Shown in pieces: positions 7,805 to 17,659 of a DNA stretch of 64,000 nucleotides (its first letter is position 1; each line of letters opens with the position of its first letter). Both the position numbers and the translations under genes were made by a program. Origin of the DNA: Peribacillus frigoritolerans. Lineage in GTDB: Bacteria; Bacillota; Bacilli; Bacillales; DSM-1321. The stretch is from the NCBI GenBank assembly GCA_030562215.1, contig JAUPFL010000001.1, forward strand, positions 1,352,501 through 1,416,500, in the 5' to 3' direction. The notes under the pieces were generated by a model, which worked only from the letters and a program-made list of their open reading frames with translations, had not been told where the DNA came from and ran no database searches.

Positions 7805-8719
7805 TTATTGTGAAAAGATTTCTTTTGCGTTGTCCATGGCCATTTTATTTCCTAGTGCTGAATAGTCAAGCCATGGCTGATCCGGAACTACGTATACATG
7901 TTTTCCTTTAACTGCTTTCAACCCTTTCCAAATGGGTGTATCTTCTAACTGTTTAAAAGCTGTCTGAGACTCATCGTCACTGTTGACGATGACAAATATA
8001 GCATCTGCATCGAAATCTGGAAGAACTTCTTGAGATATGACTTCGTAAGGTAGATTTTTATCAATGTCTTCAACACCATTGGCAGGTTTAAAACCTAAAT
8101 CCTGAAATAAGATAGGTCCCATTGGTCGTTTTGTACTAAATACCCGTAACTCCTTTGCCGTAACACGTATTGCCATTACTTTACTGCCTTCACCAAGTTT
8201 ATTTTCAATTAAATTTTTCACTTCTTTTGCTTGTTTTTCATAATCTGAAATGAATTTTTCTGCTTGCTGTTGACGATCGACAAGATTACCTACGGACTTT
8301 AAATGATCTCTCCATGTTCCTTCATCAAGATTAAATACATTAGTCGGTGCAATTTTTTCATATTTTGATGCATCTTTTCCTGAAAATTCCTTATCTAGAT
8401 AAATCACAGAAGGGTTTAGTTCAATTAATGCTTCCATATCTGGATCTTTTACAGGTCCAAGTTTTTGCGTATCTTTTAATTGATCCTTCACATGAGGCAG
8501 AAAATCTTTTAATTCCCCACCAATAACAGAACCAACTGGAGTTATACCTAATGCAAGTAAATCATTTGTTAGATGGATGGAAAGTGAAGCGATTCTTAGT
8601 TCTTCACTCTTAGGTTTATTATTTTGTGCTGATTTACTATCATTTAAAGAAGTTTGTCCGCAGGCGGACAAAATAAGAATTAACATAATGCTAAATAAAA
8701 TAGTAAGTTTCTTGTTCAT
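7805..8719 (-). CDS. iron-siderophore ABC transporter substrate-binding lipoprotein
   Basis: Extracytoplasmic ligand-binding protein of the FhuD/FeuA type. A signal peptide ends in the lipobox LSAC with Cys20 as the lipid-anchored residue. The mature part has the class III binding-protein order: LRIASLSIHLTNDLLALGI, then DMEALIELNPSVIYL (the 'pDlEailalkPDlIi' motif), a long alpha backbone, and the second lobe ending DTPIWKGLKAVKGKHVYVV. It is last in a minus-strand operon after two FecCD permeases. Gene order matches B. subtilis yfiZ-yfhA-yfiY for citrate-hydroxamate siderophores, and like that set it lacks its own ATPase. A Fur box upstream of the operon supports iron repression. Confidence 0.9.
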   Translation of the reverse strand: MNKKLTILFSIMLILILSACGQTSLNDSKSAQNNKPKSEELRIASLSIHLTNDLLALGITPVGSVIGGELKDFLPHVKDQLKDTQKLGPVKDPDMEALIELNPSVIYLDKEFSGKDASKYEKIAPTNVFNLDEGTWRDHLKSVGNLVDRQQQAEKFISDYEKQAKEVKNLIENKLGEGSKVMAIRVTAKELRVFSTKRPMGPILFQDLGFKPANGVEDIDKNLPYEVISQEVLPDFDADAIFVIVNSDDESQTAFKQLEDTPIWKGLKAVKGKHVYVVPDQPWLDYSALGNKMAMDNAKEIFSQ

Positions 8720-8740
8720 TTTTTCTCCTTAATTGAAAAG

Positions 8741-9757
8741 TTATTTTGTTTTTGTGAGCAAATAAAGAAAATAGGGAGCTCCTATAGCGGCAACGACTAT
8801 ACCAGCTGGAATAGCATTTGGCTGAAATATGGATCGACCAATGGTATCCGCAAGCACCAAAATAATGAGCCCTATAAGTCCTGAAACAGGAAGGAAATGT
8901 TGGTACAATGGGCCAACAAGCCGACGGGCAAGATGAGGGGCGACTAGACCAATAAATCCAATACCGCCGGCCATCGCTACACTCGCACATGACAAACCAA
9001 CAGCAGTTGCCAACATCAGCAAACGTTGTTTTTGAACAGAAGCACCAAGGCCAGCCGCTACGTCATCACCAAGTGTTAAGGCATTTAATGTGTTAGATTG
9101 GAACCAAGCATAAGGTGCTAAAATAAGGATCCACGGAAAAAGGGCAATAACATGAATCCAATCCCTTCCCCATACATTTCCAACTAACCATCTTGAAGCA
9201 AATGAGTAGGTTTCTTCATCGAGACGAAGAGAAAGAAAAAGTGTAATAGCACTAAAACCAGCAGAAATCGCAATTCCAATAAGAATAAGTCGAATGGGCA
9301 ATATGCCTTTGTAACGATCATAGGCAAGTAAAACAATAAGAAAAGCAGTTAAGACTCCGCCTAAAGAGGTAAATAACGGTATAAGAATTGATGCTTTTTC
9401 ATCTAATGAATGAAAATATGTAACAAAGATAATGAGACCAAAGGACGCACCGGCATGTAAGCCTAAAATTCCTGGATCTGCCAAAGGGTTACGTGATAAT
9501 CCTTGTAAGATTGCACCTGAAATTCCTAATCCAACTCCCGCCAACATGGTAATCAAGATTCGTGGGATACGGTATTCAAACAGAATAGTAGAACTTTTAA
9601 AATCACCGTAGCCAAAAAGCGTTTGGATTACTTTAAAAGGTGAAAGTCGCAGGGTACCTGTATTCAAGCTTATTAATACTGCAACTATACTAATTAAAAT
9701 AAATACCATAGTAACTGTATAAGCCCTCTTGTTGTCTGCATTCATATGATATTTCAC
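8741..9757 (-). CDS. FecCD-family siderophore ABC permease
   Basis: About 338 residues with nine to ten hydrophobic helices, normal for BtuC/FhuB-type half permeases. Family landmarks: RIPRILITMLAGVGLGISGAI (the 'RlPRll.a.l.GaaLavsGa' motif), QGLSRNPLADPGILGLHAGA, and GFIGLVAPHLARRL, the 'fvGLvvPHiaR' coupling region that contacts the ATPase. GTG 9757 and ATG 9745 are both possible; AGGGTG lies 8 nt before the ATG. It starts 15 nt after the stop of the partner permease and pairs with it to form the channel. The ATPase must be encoded elsewhere. Confidence 0.9.
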   Translation of the reverse strand: MKYHMNADNKRAYTVTMVFILISIVAVLISLNTGTLRLSPFKVIQTLFGYGDFKSSTILFEYRIPRILITMLAGVGLGISGAILQGLSRNPLADPGILGLHAGASFGLIIFVTYFHSLDEKASILIPLFTSLGGVLTAFLIVLLAYDRYKGILPIRLILIGIAISAGFSAITLFLSLRLDEETYSFASRWLVGNVWGRDWIHVIALFPWILILAPYAWFQSNTLNALTLGDDVAAGLGASVQKQRLLMLATAVGLSCASVAMAGGIGFIGLVAPHLARRLVGPLYQHFLPVSGLIGLIILVLADTIGRSIFQPNAIPAGIVVAAIGAPYFLYLLTKTK

Positions 9758-9772
9758 CCTATAAGTCCCTCC

Positions 9773-10791
9773 CTACTTTACGAGCAATATAGAGAAAAAA
9801 GGAACACCGACAAGGGCTACCATTATACCAATAGCCAGCTCTCTAGGTGGGTTCAACGTTCGGGCTCCCAAATCAGCCAGTATTAACAGTATCGAACCCA
9901 ATAATGCTGACATTGGAATGATGAGCTGATAATATCCTCCAACCAATTTTCGTGAAATATGTGGGATTACAAGTCCAACAAAACCTATTGAACCAACGGC
10001 TGAAACAGAAACCCCTGCCAGAATAACGGCTATTATTATTCCAAGTATTCTAATACGAGTCGTATTCACACCAAGATTGGTGGCAATATCATTGCCCATT
10101 GAAATGAGTGACACAGATCGCCCTAACGATATTGCCCAAATAATTGCGATAAGAATAATAGGAACCAACACTTTTAAATGATTCCACTTTATCCCTGCAA
10201 CACCTCCCGCATACCAAAAGGCTAAATCTTGACTCAAATCATAATAAATAGCCACTCCTGAACTAAGTGAATGTAAGAGCGCTGCTATAACTGCACCTGA
10301 GATTGTTAACCGTATAGGTGTTAATCCTCCCGGCACAGATGAGCCAATTATAAAAATGAACAATGTACTCAATACAGCTCCTATAAATGAAAAACCATCA
10401 AGATAGAATACGGAATGTTTGGAAAGAAAGCAAAACTAAGGGCTACCACAAACATTGACCCTGCGTTAATACCAAGTATTCCTGCATCAGCTAAGGGGTT
10501 GTGGGTGACTCCTTGCATTAAAGCCCCAGCAACTGCAAAAGCTGCTCCGACTAATGAGGCGCCAATCACCCGTGGAAGCCGTAGTTCGTGAATAATCTGT
10601 TGCTGTGTCAGTGTAGGATCATAATTAAAAATCGCTGACCACACAGTATTGAAGGTAACCTCTTTTGCCCCAAATGTTACAGCCAAAAACAGGCACACCA
10701 TTAATCCAAGAATCACCAGAATGAATAAACACATTAGCGGAAAAACACTTGAACGATTTTTGAGTCCCTTTAGAGAGGGATTATGTAGCAT
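9773..10791 (-). CDS. FecCD-family siderophore ABC permease (partner), one frameshift
   Basis: First gene of the siderophore uptake operon. The N-terminal part carries RLPRVIGASLVGAAFAVAGA and QGVTHNPLADAGILGINAGS; after a break at the A run 10390-10394 (one base short on the minus strand) it continues through GFVGLVIPHISRKLVGG to the end, giving about 340 residues. The break falls at ILMVF(S)FIGAVLS and creates a false stop. Start ATG 10791 is preferred over 10800 because AAAGG sits 9 nt before it and directly abuts the other. The promoter and Fur box lie 35-80 nt upstream. Confidence 0.87.
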
Positions 10792-10824
10792 TAAATTCAT
10801 CCTTTACTTTTCAACAATTGATAT

Positions 10825-10839
10825 TGATAATCATTATCA
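10825..10839 (-). promoter_or_regulatory. Fur box
   Basis: TGATAATCATTATCA is a perfect 7-1-7 inverted repeat matching the Bacillus Fur consensus TGATAATNATTATCA. It starts 5 nt downstream of the -10, over the expected transcription start, so iron-loaded Fur would block initiation. Confidence 0.9.
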
Positions 10840-10844
10840 TGATG

Positions 10845-10873
10845 ATTATATCTTTACTCTTTGTTGAAATCAA
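10845..10873 (-). promoter_or_regulatory. sigma-A promoter of the siderophore operon
   Basis: On the minus strand TTGATT (10873-10868) and TATAAT (10850-10845) are separated by 17 nt. They are placed correctly for the permease gene that starts at 10791. Confidence 0.8.
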
Positions 10874-10885
10874 TCTATTTTTTAA

Positions 10886-11176
10886 TACGTTAATTTGAGA
10901 AGCGTAACGATAAGGAAGAACCTGAAGTGTATAAAGGTTTTGAGTAAATAAGGAAGTAAATACTCTGTCGTAAGAGCTTGACAGCCGATGGATTAAATCG
11001 TTGATTGAGTCCTTTAGGACTTATAAAGACTCCCGTTATAGATACTAGACAACTACATAACTCTGTTAGGGAAGTACTCACTACTTTTTGGCTAGCTCTT
11101 GGAGAGCTTTTGGAGGTAAGGATCGTTGTAGTTCCTGTGAAAAGAGGGTAAGTTCGACTGAAATCTCGCGATACAT
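10886..11176 (-). pseudogene. IS4-type transposase relic
   Basis: From ATG 11176 the minus strand reads MYREISVELTLFSQELQR, the start seen in a Bacillus IS4-family transposase, then PPKALQELAKK and a stop. In another frame it reads TSLTELCSCLVSITGV then SPKGLNQRFNPSAVKLLRQ, the family's 'GLNQRF' segment, and trails off near 10886. A central block is deleted and the catalytic domain is absent, so it cannot move. It sits directly upstream of the siderophore promoter. No terminal inverted repeats were identified. Confidence 0.65.
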
Positions 11177-11338
11177 AAAAAAACACCAGCCTTTTCATGA
11201 TATTACAGGAATAATAGCGTTTTTCGCTTTTTGTTGGTAGGAAATTTAAACAAGTCTTATAAAGAGAATTGACTACTAAGGAACAATAATTATTAGTTTG
11301 GGTTAAAAAATAAGAGTAAAGATTTAAAGTTATACTAA

Positions 11339-11485
11339 TTAGTTACGCTTATCTTTTTGATCGATAAGGGGTAAACCTCTTCTCTTCAATTCTTCTTCTA
11401 GGACGAGGATAAATTTTTTGTCTAAGTCTAATTCAATTGCTTTATGGTATGAGTCTATCAATAGTTGATCATTTAATTTTTTCAT
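11339..11485 (-). CDS. sda: Sda, inhibitor of sporulation histidine kinases
   Basis: A 48-residue helical-hairpin protein: KLNDQLLIDSYHKAIELDLD, then KKFILVLEEELKRRGL. This matches Sda (B. subtilis: [20 protein letters not shown] then FIELIENEIKRRSL). Sda binds the dimerisation domain of KinA-type kinases and blocks autophosphorylation, delaying sporulation when replication is disturbed. AAAGGGA lies about 8 nt before ATG 11485. No clear DnaA boxes are seen in the 150 nt upstream, unlike the B. subtilis promoter. The neighbouring 11200-11338 holds no other gene. Confidence 0.85.
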   Translation of the reverse strand: MKKLNDQLLIDSYHKAIELDLDKKFILVLEEELKRRGLPLIDQKDKRN

Positions 11486-11653
11486 ATAATTCCCTTTCTT
11501 TAAAACCACGTTTAAGTCTCTAACTTAAAATATAGAGTGAACTTTTTTGCAACAAAAAGGTTTCATATTTATTCTATATTTTAATCTACATAAAACAACA
11601 TAAACCGACATCATTAAACGCAATATATATAGCTTTCCTAGTTTACATGTATC

Positions 11654-11776
11654 TTTGAAATAAAGTCACGACGTTTTCCCCTTTGGATATGGTTATCTAA
11701 AGGGGTGTTTTATAGTGAAAGAAAAGGCGGATTAATGAACTGTTGATTGAAAATAGAGTTGTTCCGTTAAAGGGCA
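11654..11776 (+). repeat. second dispersed repeat, copy S1
   Basis: TTTGAAATAAAGTCACGACG, then a hairpin of CCCCTTT/AAAGGGG arms, then about 40 nt further on ATAGAGTTGTTCCGT and AAAGGGC. The same order of blocks recurs at 30065-30232, where it follows a decayed plasmid-type gene. Confidence 0.65.
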
Positions 11777-11959
11777 ATTTAATGGAACTAGACTCCCGAA
11801 CAAAACTGGATATTTATGTTAAAATTGACATAGGCTTGTGAATTAGTCTACTTAAACGAATGGAACAGGTTACCTCAAGAAGGATAATTTTAAAGTAATA
11901 AATATTATAATAAATAAGAGTAATTGTGATGTTCAAATAATTTTTCAAGAGGAGGAAAA

Positions 11960-12593
11960 ATGAAGCATTCTTACAAGCTAGCCATCGTGGGAGGGAACGG
12001 AAAGGTAGGACGATTTATTGCAAAAAGGGCATTAGAAGATGGATATCAAGTTCGTATGCTTGTTAGAGATCCTACTAGATTAACTAATACTGATGAACGA
12101 ATTGAGATTGTGAAAGGAGACGCACAAGATATAAATTCTATTCGGTCGTTTCTTAAGGGTTGTCATATTGTTATCAATACTTTAGGTCAACCCTTAAAAG
12201 ATTTCCTATTTACAGTGTTGTAACAAAATTCATCCTTACTGCAATGAATGAATTAGAAATTAGAAGATACATTGGTGTTACAGGAGGATCACTTGATATT
12301 AACGGAGATAATAAGAACATAATAAATAAAATTGGAGCAAGGATATTTAGATTCTTATTTCCGAAGATGATGGCAGATAAAAAATGGAACTTGAGATTCT
12401 TGCAAGCAGTGATGTTGATTGGACACTTGTACGTTTGCCATTTGTAGTTGAGGGATTATCTGCTGGTAATATAAAGGAAAGCTTAACCGATATGCCGGGA
12501 ATAAAAATTACGAATATAGATATCGCAGATTTTATCATTAATCAGATCAGTGATAATAAATACATAAAGAAAACTCCTTTTATAGCCAACTAA
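11960..12593 (+). CDS. NAD(P)-binding (NmrA/SDR-like) oxidoreductase, two frameshifts
   Basis: Rossmann-fold protein: VGGNGKVGRFIAKRALEDGY near the N-terminus is the GxxGxxG dinucleotide-binding motif, followed by VRMLVRDPTRL and DERIEIVKGDAQD, typical of atypical SDRs that sense or reduce with NAD(P)H. The frame breaks at 12202-12204 (one T short) and at 12386-12387 (one G short); restored length is about 211 residues. Later blocks RYIGVTGGSLDI and DVDWTLVRLPFVVEG are the usual SDR-a5 positions; the catalytic YxxxK is not seen, so it may be a sensor. GAGGAGG lies 7 nt before ATG 11960. It is a single gene; the following 12600-12950 holds only fragments of repeat-like sequence. Confidence 0.8.
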
Positions 12594-12599
12594 AATATT

Positions 12600-12954
12600 A
12601 GTAGATGGAAAAAATTTCTTTTCAATTAACCAGCTAATAGAAGCTACTTAGTTTTTCCGTTATAGGGCGCGATACTTGAAGAAGTTTTGCTTTACTTATA
12701 GAACTCCCATGAAAATTAAAAAAGCTCAAAATTCTGAAAAAACCACAACAAAATAGACCCAGTAAAAACGCTTTTAAAAAAAGGCTGAGCCTTATGAGTA
12801 ATCTGATTGAGTTTGGTCGATCGTTAAACAAAAACCTCCAATCAAAGCAAATTAAGTAGAGGCTAGCGCGACGACCAAAAAAGAATTAATCTCCCATGAG
12901 TGCTACCCATAAAGGGCGCGACAGTCGGTGGTACACCGTGGTCGTCGGAGTCAG
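12600..12954. other. gene-free stretch with repeat debris
   Basis: No coding frame here has a ribosome binding site or family match. Short pieces (TTCCGTTATAGGGCGCGAT at 12657 and AAAGGGCGCGACAG at 12911) resemble the S-type repeat block, which suggests layered insertions and decay. Confidence 0.5.
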
Positions 12955-13034
12955 GCTAACGGGTGCGTTAGCTGAAGATCGGGGCTGCCTTTAAGGCAGC
13001 CTTTTTTGTATGCAACTATTGGGGCAGGATAGTT
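12955..13034 (+). repeat. three-hairpin dispersed repeat, copy 8 (A-B-C)
   Basis: Full copy: A CTAACGGGTGCGTTAG, B GGCTGCCTTTAAGGCAGCC with a T-rich tail, C arms AACTATT and GATAGTT. Confidence 0.92.
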
Positions 13035-13157
13035 GAAGAAGAACAGTGTTGTATTTATGATGATTGCTTTTATTTATTCATAAGAGGTATTCCATATTTT
13101 TCTTGAATCTATCTGTTCGATTGTTATAATAAGTGCAATAATTCCGAGAGTAGAGTG

Positions 13158-14611
13158 ATGATTATGAATATTAATTTTCTTCCGAATGACTCTTTTATTG
13201 AACCAAATGGTCAAAATATTGACGAAGTTAAGAGCCTAATTAGAAAAGTTATGGATTTGGTTATAGAGAATTCTGCTAATTCTAAGCAACGTCCATCTTT
13301 AGCTCAAATAGAAAATTATAATTTTGGTGAGTTTTCCATGCAAGGAGCTCCAACTGAAGATATTCTTCTACAATTACAAGAGATATTAAGAAATTCAATG
13401 AATCCTCTAACTCCTAACTATATTGGTCACATGGACTCAATCCCTACTTTAATTTCCTGTTTGGGTGAATTTGTAACAACGGCTATTAATAACAATATGT
13501 TGAGTCTTGAAATGTCACCTGTATTCTCTCAAATGGAAGTTCAAGTACTTCAAAAAATTGCACATATGTTTGGATTTGATGAAAAGGGTGGAGGAGTAAT
13601 GACTAGTGGAGGGAGCCTTGCTAACCTTCAAGCCCTTGCAGTTGCTCGAAACCATAAATTACAGGTTAAAGAGGCAGGATTAACTGGATTAATAGAACAA
13701 CCAGTAATTTTAGTATCAGAAGTGAGCCATACTTCTCTTCATAAAGCAGCAATGTTATTAGGATTAGGTACCTCTAGTGTAATCGCAGTAAAAAGTAATC
13801 ATAATTCTCAGATGGATATCTCCGACTTAGAGAAACAAATTATTAAAATGTTTGAAGAAGGAAAAAGCCTTTTGCAGTTGTGGCAACGGCTGGAACAACT
13901 GTAACGGGTAGTATTGACCCCATTCTATCCATTGCAGAAACAGCAAAGAAGTATGGGCTCTGGTTACATGTAGATGCTGCTTATGGTGGGGCATTAGTAT
14001 TTTCAGAGAAGAATCGTCACCTACTTTCTGGTATTGAAGGGGCAGATTCTGTTACTTTTAACCCTCAAAAATGGATGTACGTTGCAAAAACATGTGCTAT
14101 GGTTTTATTTAAGAATCGAGACTTATTGGAAACGGATTTCCGAATTTCTGCTCCATATATGAATGATACAAATTTTACAAATTTAGGTGAAGTTAGTGTT
14201 CAAGGCACCCGTCATGCTGACATTTTAAAGTTATATTTGTCTCTTCAACACATTGGATTAAAAGGTTACGACCAACTATTGAATGAAAGTTATTTATTAG
14301 TCGAGGAATTTGTAGTGCAAGTTAAAAAACTCTCCTACATAGAACTAGCAAGTGAACCTGATACAAATTTGTGTTGTTTTAGAGGAAGACCAAAATATCT
14401 AGATTCTAAACAATGGGACCAATGGAACTTAGAGTTGCAACAATATCTGCTTAATGAAGAACGTGTATTTTTCTCCTTGCCAACTTATAGAGGAGAACGT
14501 TGGTTAAGAGCAGTTCTATTAAATCCATATACTCCAATCTCAACTATACAAAAAATATTTAGTAAGATAGATGAATTTTATATAAATCACCATAGTTATA
14601 AATCCTATTAA
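13158..14611 (+). CDS. group II pyridoxal-phosphate-dependent decarboxylase, one frameshift
   Basis: PLP enzyme of the glutamate/aromatic/diaminobutyrate decarboxylase group, about 484 residues when restored. N-terminal [19 protein letters not shown] and the phosphate-binding [13 protein letters not shown] are followed by [14 protein letters not shown], the cofactor Asp in [13 protein letters not shown], and the Schiff-base lysine in [17 protein letters not shown]. One A is missing at 13862-13866 (GGAAAAAGCC), splitting the frame at [19 protein letters not shown] 13158 or 13164 fits the GAGAGTAGAG ribosome binding site. The substrate is unclear: residues that separate glutamate, aspartate and aromatic decarboxylases cannot be read reliably here. 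Single gene between repeat copies 8 and 9. Confidence 0.85.
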
Positions 14612-14678
14612 ATTAACTGGGTGCTATAATTCAATAAGTACAATTGAATTCAATAGGATTTAATCTTCAACAAATGTG

Positions 14679-14793
14679 CGCGATTCTTTAAAAAGAATCG
14701 CTTTTCTTAATGAACTAACAGGTGCGTTAGCTGAAGATCAGAGCTGTCTTTAAGACAGCTTTTTCTTTATGGAACTATCGGGGCAGGATAGTT
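14679..14793 (+). repeat. three-hairpin dispersed repeat, copy 9 (B' + A-B-C)
   Basis: A variant terminator hairpin (GCGATTCTTT/AAAGAATCGC, then TTTTCTTA) is followed by a full A-B-C copy. The C arms AACTATC and GATAGTT are a perfect 7-bp match around GGGGCAG. Confidence 0.92.
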
Positions 14794-15040
14794 CGATAAG
14801 CGATTTTGTAGAATAAAGTGTAAACTCACAACACCTTTGTGTTGCAGAATACACTCAACAAATTCAAAAGCTATCAGAAAAAGCAACAGTTTAAATAAGC
14901 AGAAATCGCAAAGTGGTTTCTGTTTATTTTTTAAAATTAGGTTTTTATTTGCATGTTATGCCTTTTCTAAAAATATTTTAACTTTTTGAAACTTTTTCTG
15001 AAGATATATTCCACTAATAGTTGAAAGGAGTTGAGAGAGA

Positions 15041-15580
15041 TTGGAGTTTGAGAATGATAAGATGGTTAAAAAAGCAATCAGGGGCAATAAAAAAGCTTTT
15101 GAACAACTCATAAAGCAGCACTATGAACGAATCTACCGGACTGCTTGTCTTTATGTACATAACGAAGAGGATGCATTGGATGTCGTTCAAGAGACGACAT
15201 ATCAAGCTTATAAGAGTATTCACTCGTTAAAGAAACCGGATTACTTTATGACTTGGCTTACCAGGATCATTATCCGATGTGCTGGTCATATTCTCAAAAG
15301 AAGAAATAATATTGTGCCACTAACAGACGAAGTATTGTCTAATTTATCGGTAACCTATCACTCAGGTCATGACGAAGCAATAGATCTATTAAATGTGATT
15401 GGACAGTTAAAAGGCAATTATAGATCCGCCATTATTTTGTTTTACTACTATGATTATTCTATTAAAACCATTAGTGAAATCATGGAGATCCCCGAAGGGA
15501 CTGTAAAAACTTATTTAAGCAGGGGGAAAGCCGAATTAAAAAAGTCCTATAAAGAAGAGGAGGGCAAATGCAATGGATAA
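15041..15580 (+). CDS. ECF-type RNA polymerase sigma factor (SigV/SigM-like)
   Basis: Region 2 reads [20 protein letters not shown] and [15 protein letters not shown]; region 4 reads [20 protein letters not shown] and [19 protein letters not shown]. Length 179, typical of ECF sigmas. TTG 15041 is the start; GAAAGGAG precedes it by 11 nt. The gene overlaps the next, a DUF4179 membrane protein, by 8 nt, the classic sigma/anti-sigma layout. TGAAACTTTTT at 14987 looks like an ECF -35, but the expected CGTC is not found 16 nt on, so autoregulation is only suggested. Confidence 0.9.
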   Translation: MEFENDKMVKKAIRGNKKAFEQLIKQHYERIYRTACLYVHNEEDALDVVQETTYQAYKSIHSLKKPDYFMTWLTRIIIRCAGHILKRRNNIVPLTDEVLSNLSVTYHSGHDEAIDLLNVIGQLKGNYRSAIILFYYYDYSIKTISEIMEIPEGTVKTYLSRGKAELKKSYKEEEGKCNG

Positions 15581-16986
15581 CAAAGAAGTAAAAAGTGCTA
15601 TTGAAAAAATAGTTGTACCAAAAGAAAAAGTGTTTGGCGCTATTGATAAAGGCTTAAAGATGTCAGGGCAAGGTAGGAAAATAAAGAAAAAGAAAGTTCT
15701 TGCAGGTTCAGCTGCTGCAGCTGCTCTTCTTGGAATCACCATTGCTTCTGGATTTTTTAATCCTTCAATGAATAAAGTATTGGCTAATACCCCTTTAATA
15801 GGCGGGATTTTTCAAGAATTCAATGATTCAATGGGCGTTGAACTTGCGAATCAAGATGCAGTTACAGAATTAAATCAATCCTTAACTAAAAATGGAGTGA
15901 CTGTAAAACTCACCAGCGCTTATTTTGATGGCAATGTGGTATCAATTACAGGATTTGTAGATGAAGATGTTGAAAAAGGGCATAACGAAAAAGGGGAGGT
16001 AAGCTTTGATGTAAATTTTGAACACAACAAAGGGGATAATGACCCTTGGTTGAATGGAAAGTCGACAGACATTAGGAAGGTCAAGGGGGATACAATTTCC
16101 AATGGAAAATGGAATATCCATATAAATCATTTAAGGAGAATTCTACTCTCCCCATAACTATTCATAATATTAACGGAATAAAAGGTGAATGGAATTTTGA
16201 TATCCCAATTCAGCAAGAAAAAACAGTACACTTGTTATTGATCAGGAGCAAGGATACCCGGATGATGAGGTCAAAATCCGTATTAAAGAGATCCTCACCG
16301 CAAGGGCGTCATCTTCGCTTATTTATGAGACGGTGGAAAAATACAAAGATGATGAAATTTATATACTAAAAGCAATTGATAATAAAGGAAAGGTATATAG
16401 GTTTGGAAACGGAACATCTCTAGAGGGGGCAGCACTAGAGGATGGATATCATAGTACTGCTCGAACAAAAATGACCAAGCTGAACTCAAATACTACTTCA
16501 CTTACTTTTTATCCGCAGCTATCTGTTGCAGACCCAAAAGTACAACAGCTATTGGACAAAAAATCGTTTACGTTAAAAAGCAAACGGCTCAGCTTAGGCC
16601 TTCAGGTAAATGATATAACCAAAAAGGGTAGTAAACTAGTAATCGATTATCAATTTACAGGGCTCCCCAAGGAATTGAGTAAACACCAGCTTGATATATT
16701 TGAAAATAATTTGAAATATGAATTACTGTTGGTAGATAAAGAATATATAGGGGAAATAGATCCTGAAAATCCAGTACCACCTAAAAATCATAGCATTCGC
16801 ATGAATAAAGTGAAAACTATCGATAAAAAGACAGCGCACTTCCGATCTACATTCGATTTAAATGGAGAAGAAAAAATCATGAACTTTAAACTGGAAAATA
16901 CAATTTTGCAATTCAATTTTTCAACCTTTATACCAGCTAAGGAAGTACAACCATTTACTGTTGTACTTCCAGTGGGGGATGAATAA
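15573..16986 (+). CDS. DUF4179 membrane protein, probable anti-sigma factor, two frameshifts
   Basis: About 471 residues after restoring two bases. The N-terminus ([20 protein letters not shown]) is a short cytoplasmic sigma-binding segment, a basic stretch [12 protein letters not shown] leads into one membrane helix ([15 protein letters not shown]), and the rest lies outside the cell, starting with the DUF4179 core [20 protein letters not shown]. Breaks are in the A run near 16106-16109 and at 16228 (GTACACTT for GTAACACTT); both are one-base deletions. Overlapping the sigma gene by 8 nt, it very probably holds that sigma at the membrane until an envelope signal releases it. A repeat copy follows. 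Confidence 0.8.
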
Positions 16987-17130
16987 ACAATTAAAGTAGC
17001 TCATTTTAGGGACCATATAGTTGACGAGTGGGATTCTACTAGTGCATTGAATAATTAGTAATATCGGGGCGATGACTTATGTAAGTCACGTCTTTTTTAT
17101 TAGTTAGAAGTTTGTGAAATATTGTACTTA

Positions 17131-17210
17131 AACTATAGGGTGCGTTAGCTGAAGATCAGAGCTGTCTTTAAGGCGGCTTTTTCTTATTGAACTAAAGGGG
17201 TAGGATAGTT
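17131..17210 (+). repeat. three-hairpin dispersed repeat, copy 10 (A-B-C)
   Basis: A is degenerate on the left (AACTATAGGGTGCGTTAG); B GCTGTCTTTAAGGCGGC; C AACTAAAGGGGTAGGATAGTT-type (written here with its loop GGGGTAG). Confidence 0.85.
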
Positions 17211-17298
17211 CTAAAAGGCATTTTTTTAGATTTTATTAACTCCAGGTATGTTAAAATAAATTAACAATATATGGATAATGAAAGGGGAGGTTAGTTAA

Positions 17299-17484
17299 TT
17301 GAATAAATACATAAAACCATTTTTAGTTTTTGAATGGATCACGGTAATAGGAGCATCAACAGTTGCTTACATACGTTGGGGTGTTCCACTTTATATCTGT
17401 ATAGGAATCGTTTTATTAGGTATTATCCTTACTCTATACTTTTCAAAACAATACGAAAAGAAATCAATTAATAAATCACAATAA
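17299..17484 (+). CDS. small membrane protein (61 residues), unknown
   Basis: Starts TTG 17299 with AAAGGGGAGG 8 nt upstream. Two hydrophobic helices (FEWITVIGASTVAYI and LYICIGIVLLGIILTLYF) are followed by a basic tail KQYEKKSINKS, so it is likely a two-helix inner-membrane protein with both ends inside. I do not recognise the family. It is flanked on both sides by dispersed-repeat copies, a single-gene unit. Confidence 0.65.
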   Translation: MNKYIKPFLVFEWITVIGASTVAYIRWGVPLYICIGIVLLGIILTLYFSKQYEKKSINKSQ

Positions 17485-17548
17485 ACATAGAATCGAAGGA
17501 TCTCTGAGAAGATCCTCTGCTGCTTGAAAAAATGTCTATTCCTTAATG

Positions 17549-17568
17549 AACTAACGGGGCAGTTAGTT
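17549..17568 (+). repeat. dispersed repeat, copy 11 (single hairpin)
   Basis: AACTAAC, GGGGCA, GTTAGTT: a perfect 7-bp stem. It has A-type left and C-type loop and tail (CATTAAG), the shortest A/C hybrid in the window. Confidence 0.85.
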
Positions 17569-17659
17569 CATTAAGCGTAGCTTAATCGAACTGTTGATAT
17601 TGACTATTTTTACAAAAAAACTAAAGTTTGGTTGATTATAATAATTGGGCGGTGTGAAT

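Noticed and set aside
10890..11198. Minus-strand 102-codon frame as an intact gene
   Set aside because: Its start is not the natural one. The region reads as two frames of an IS4-type transposase with the centre missing, so it is listed as a relic.
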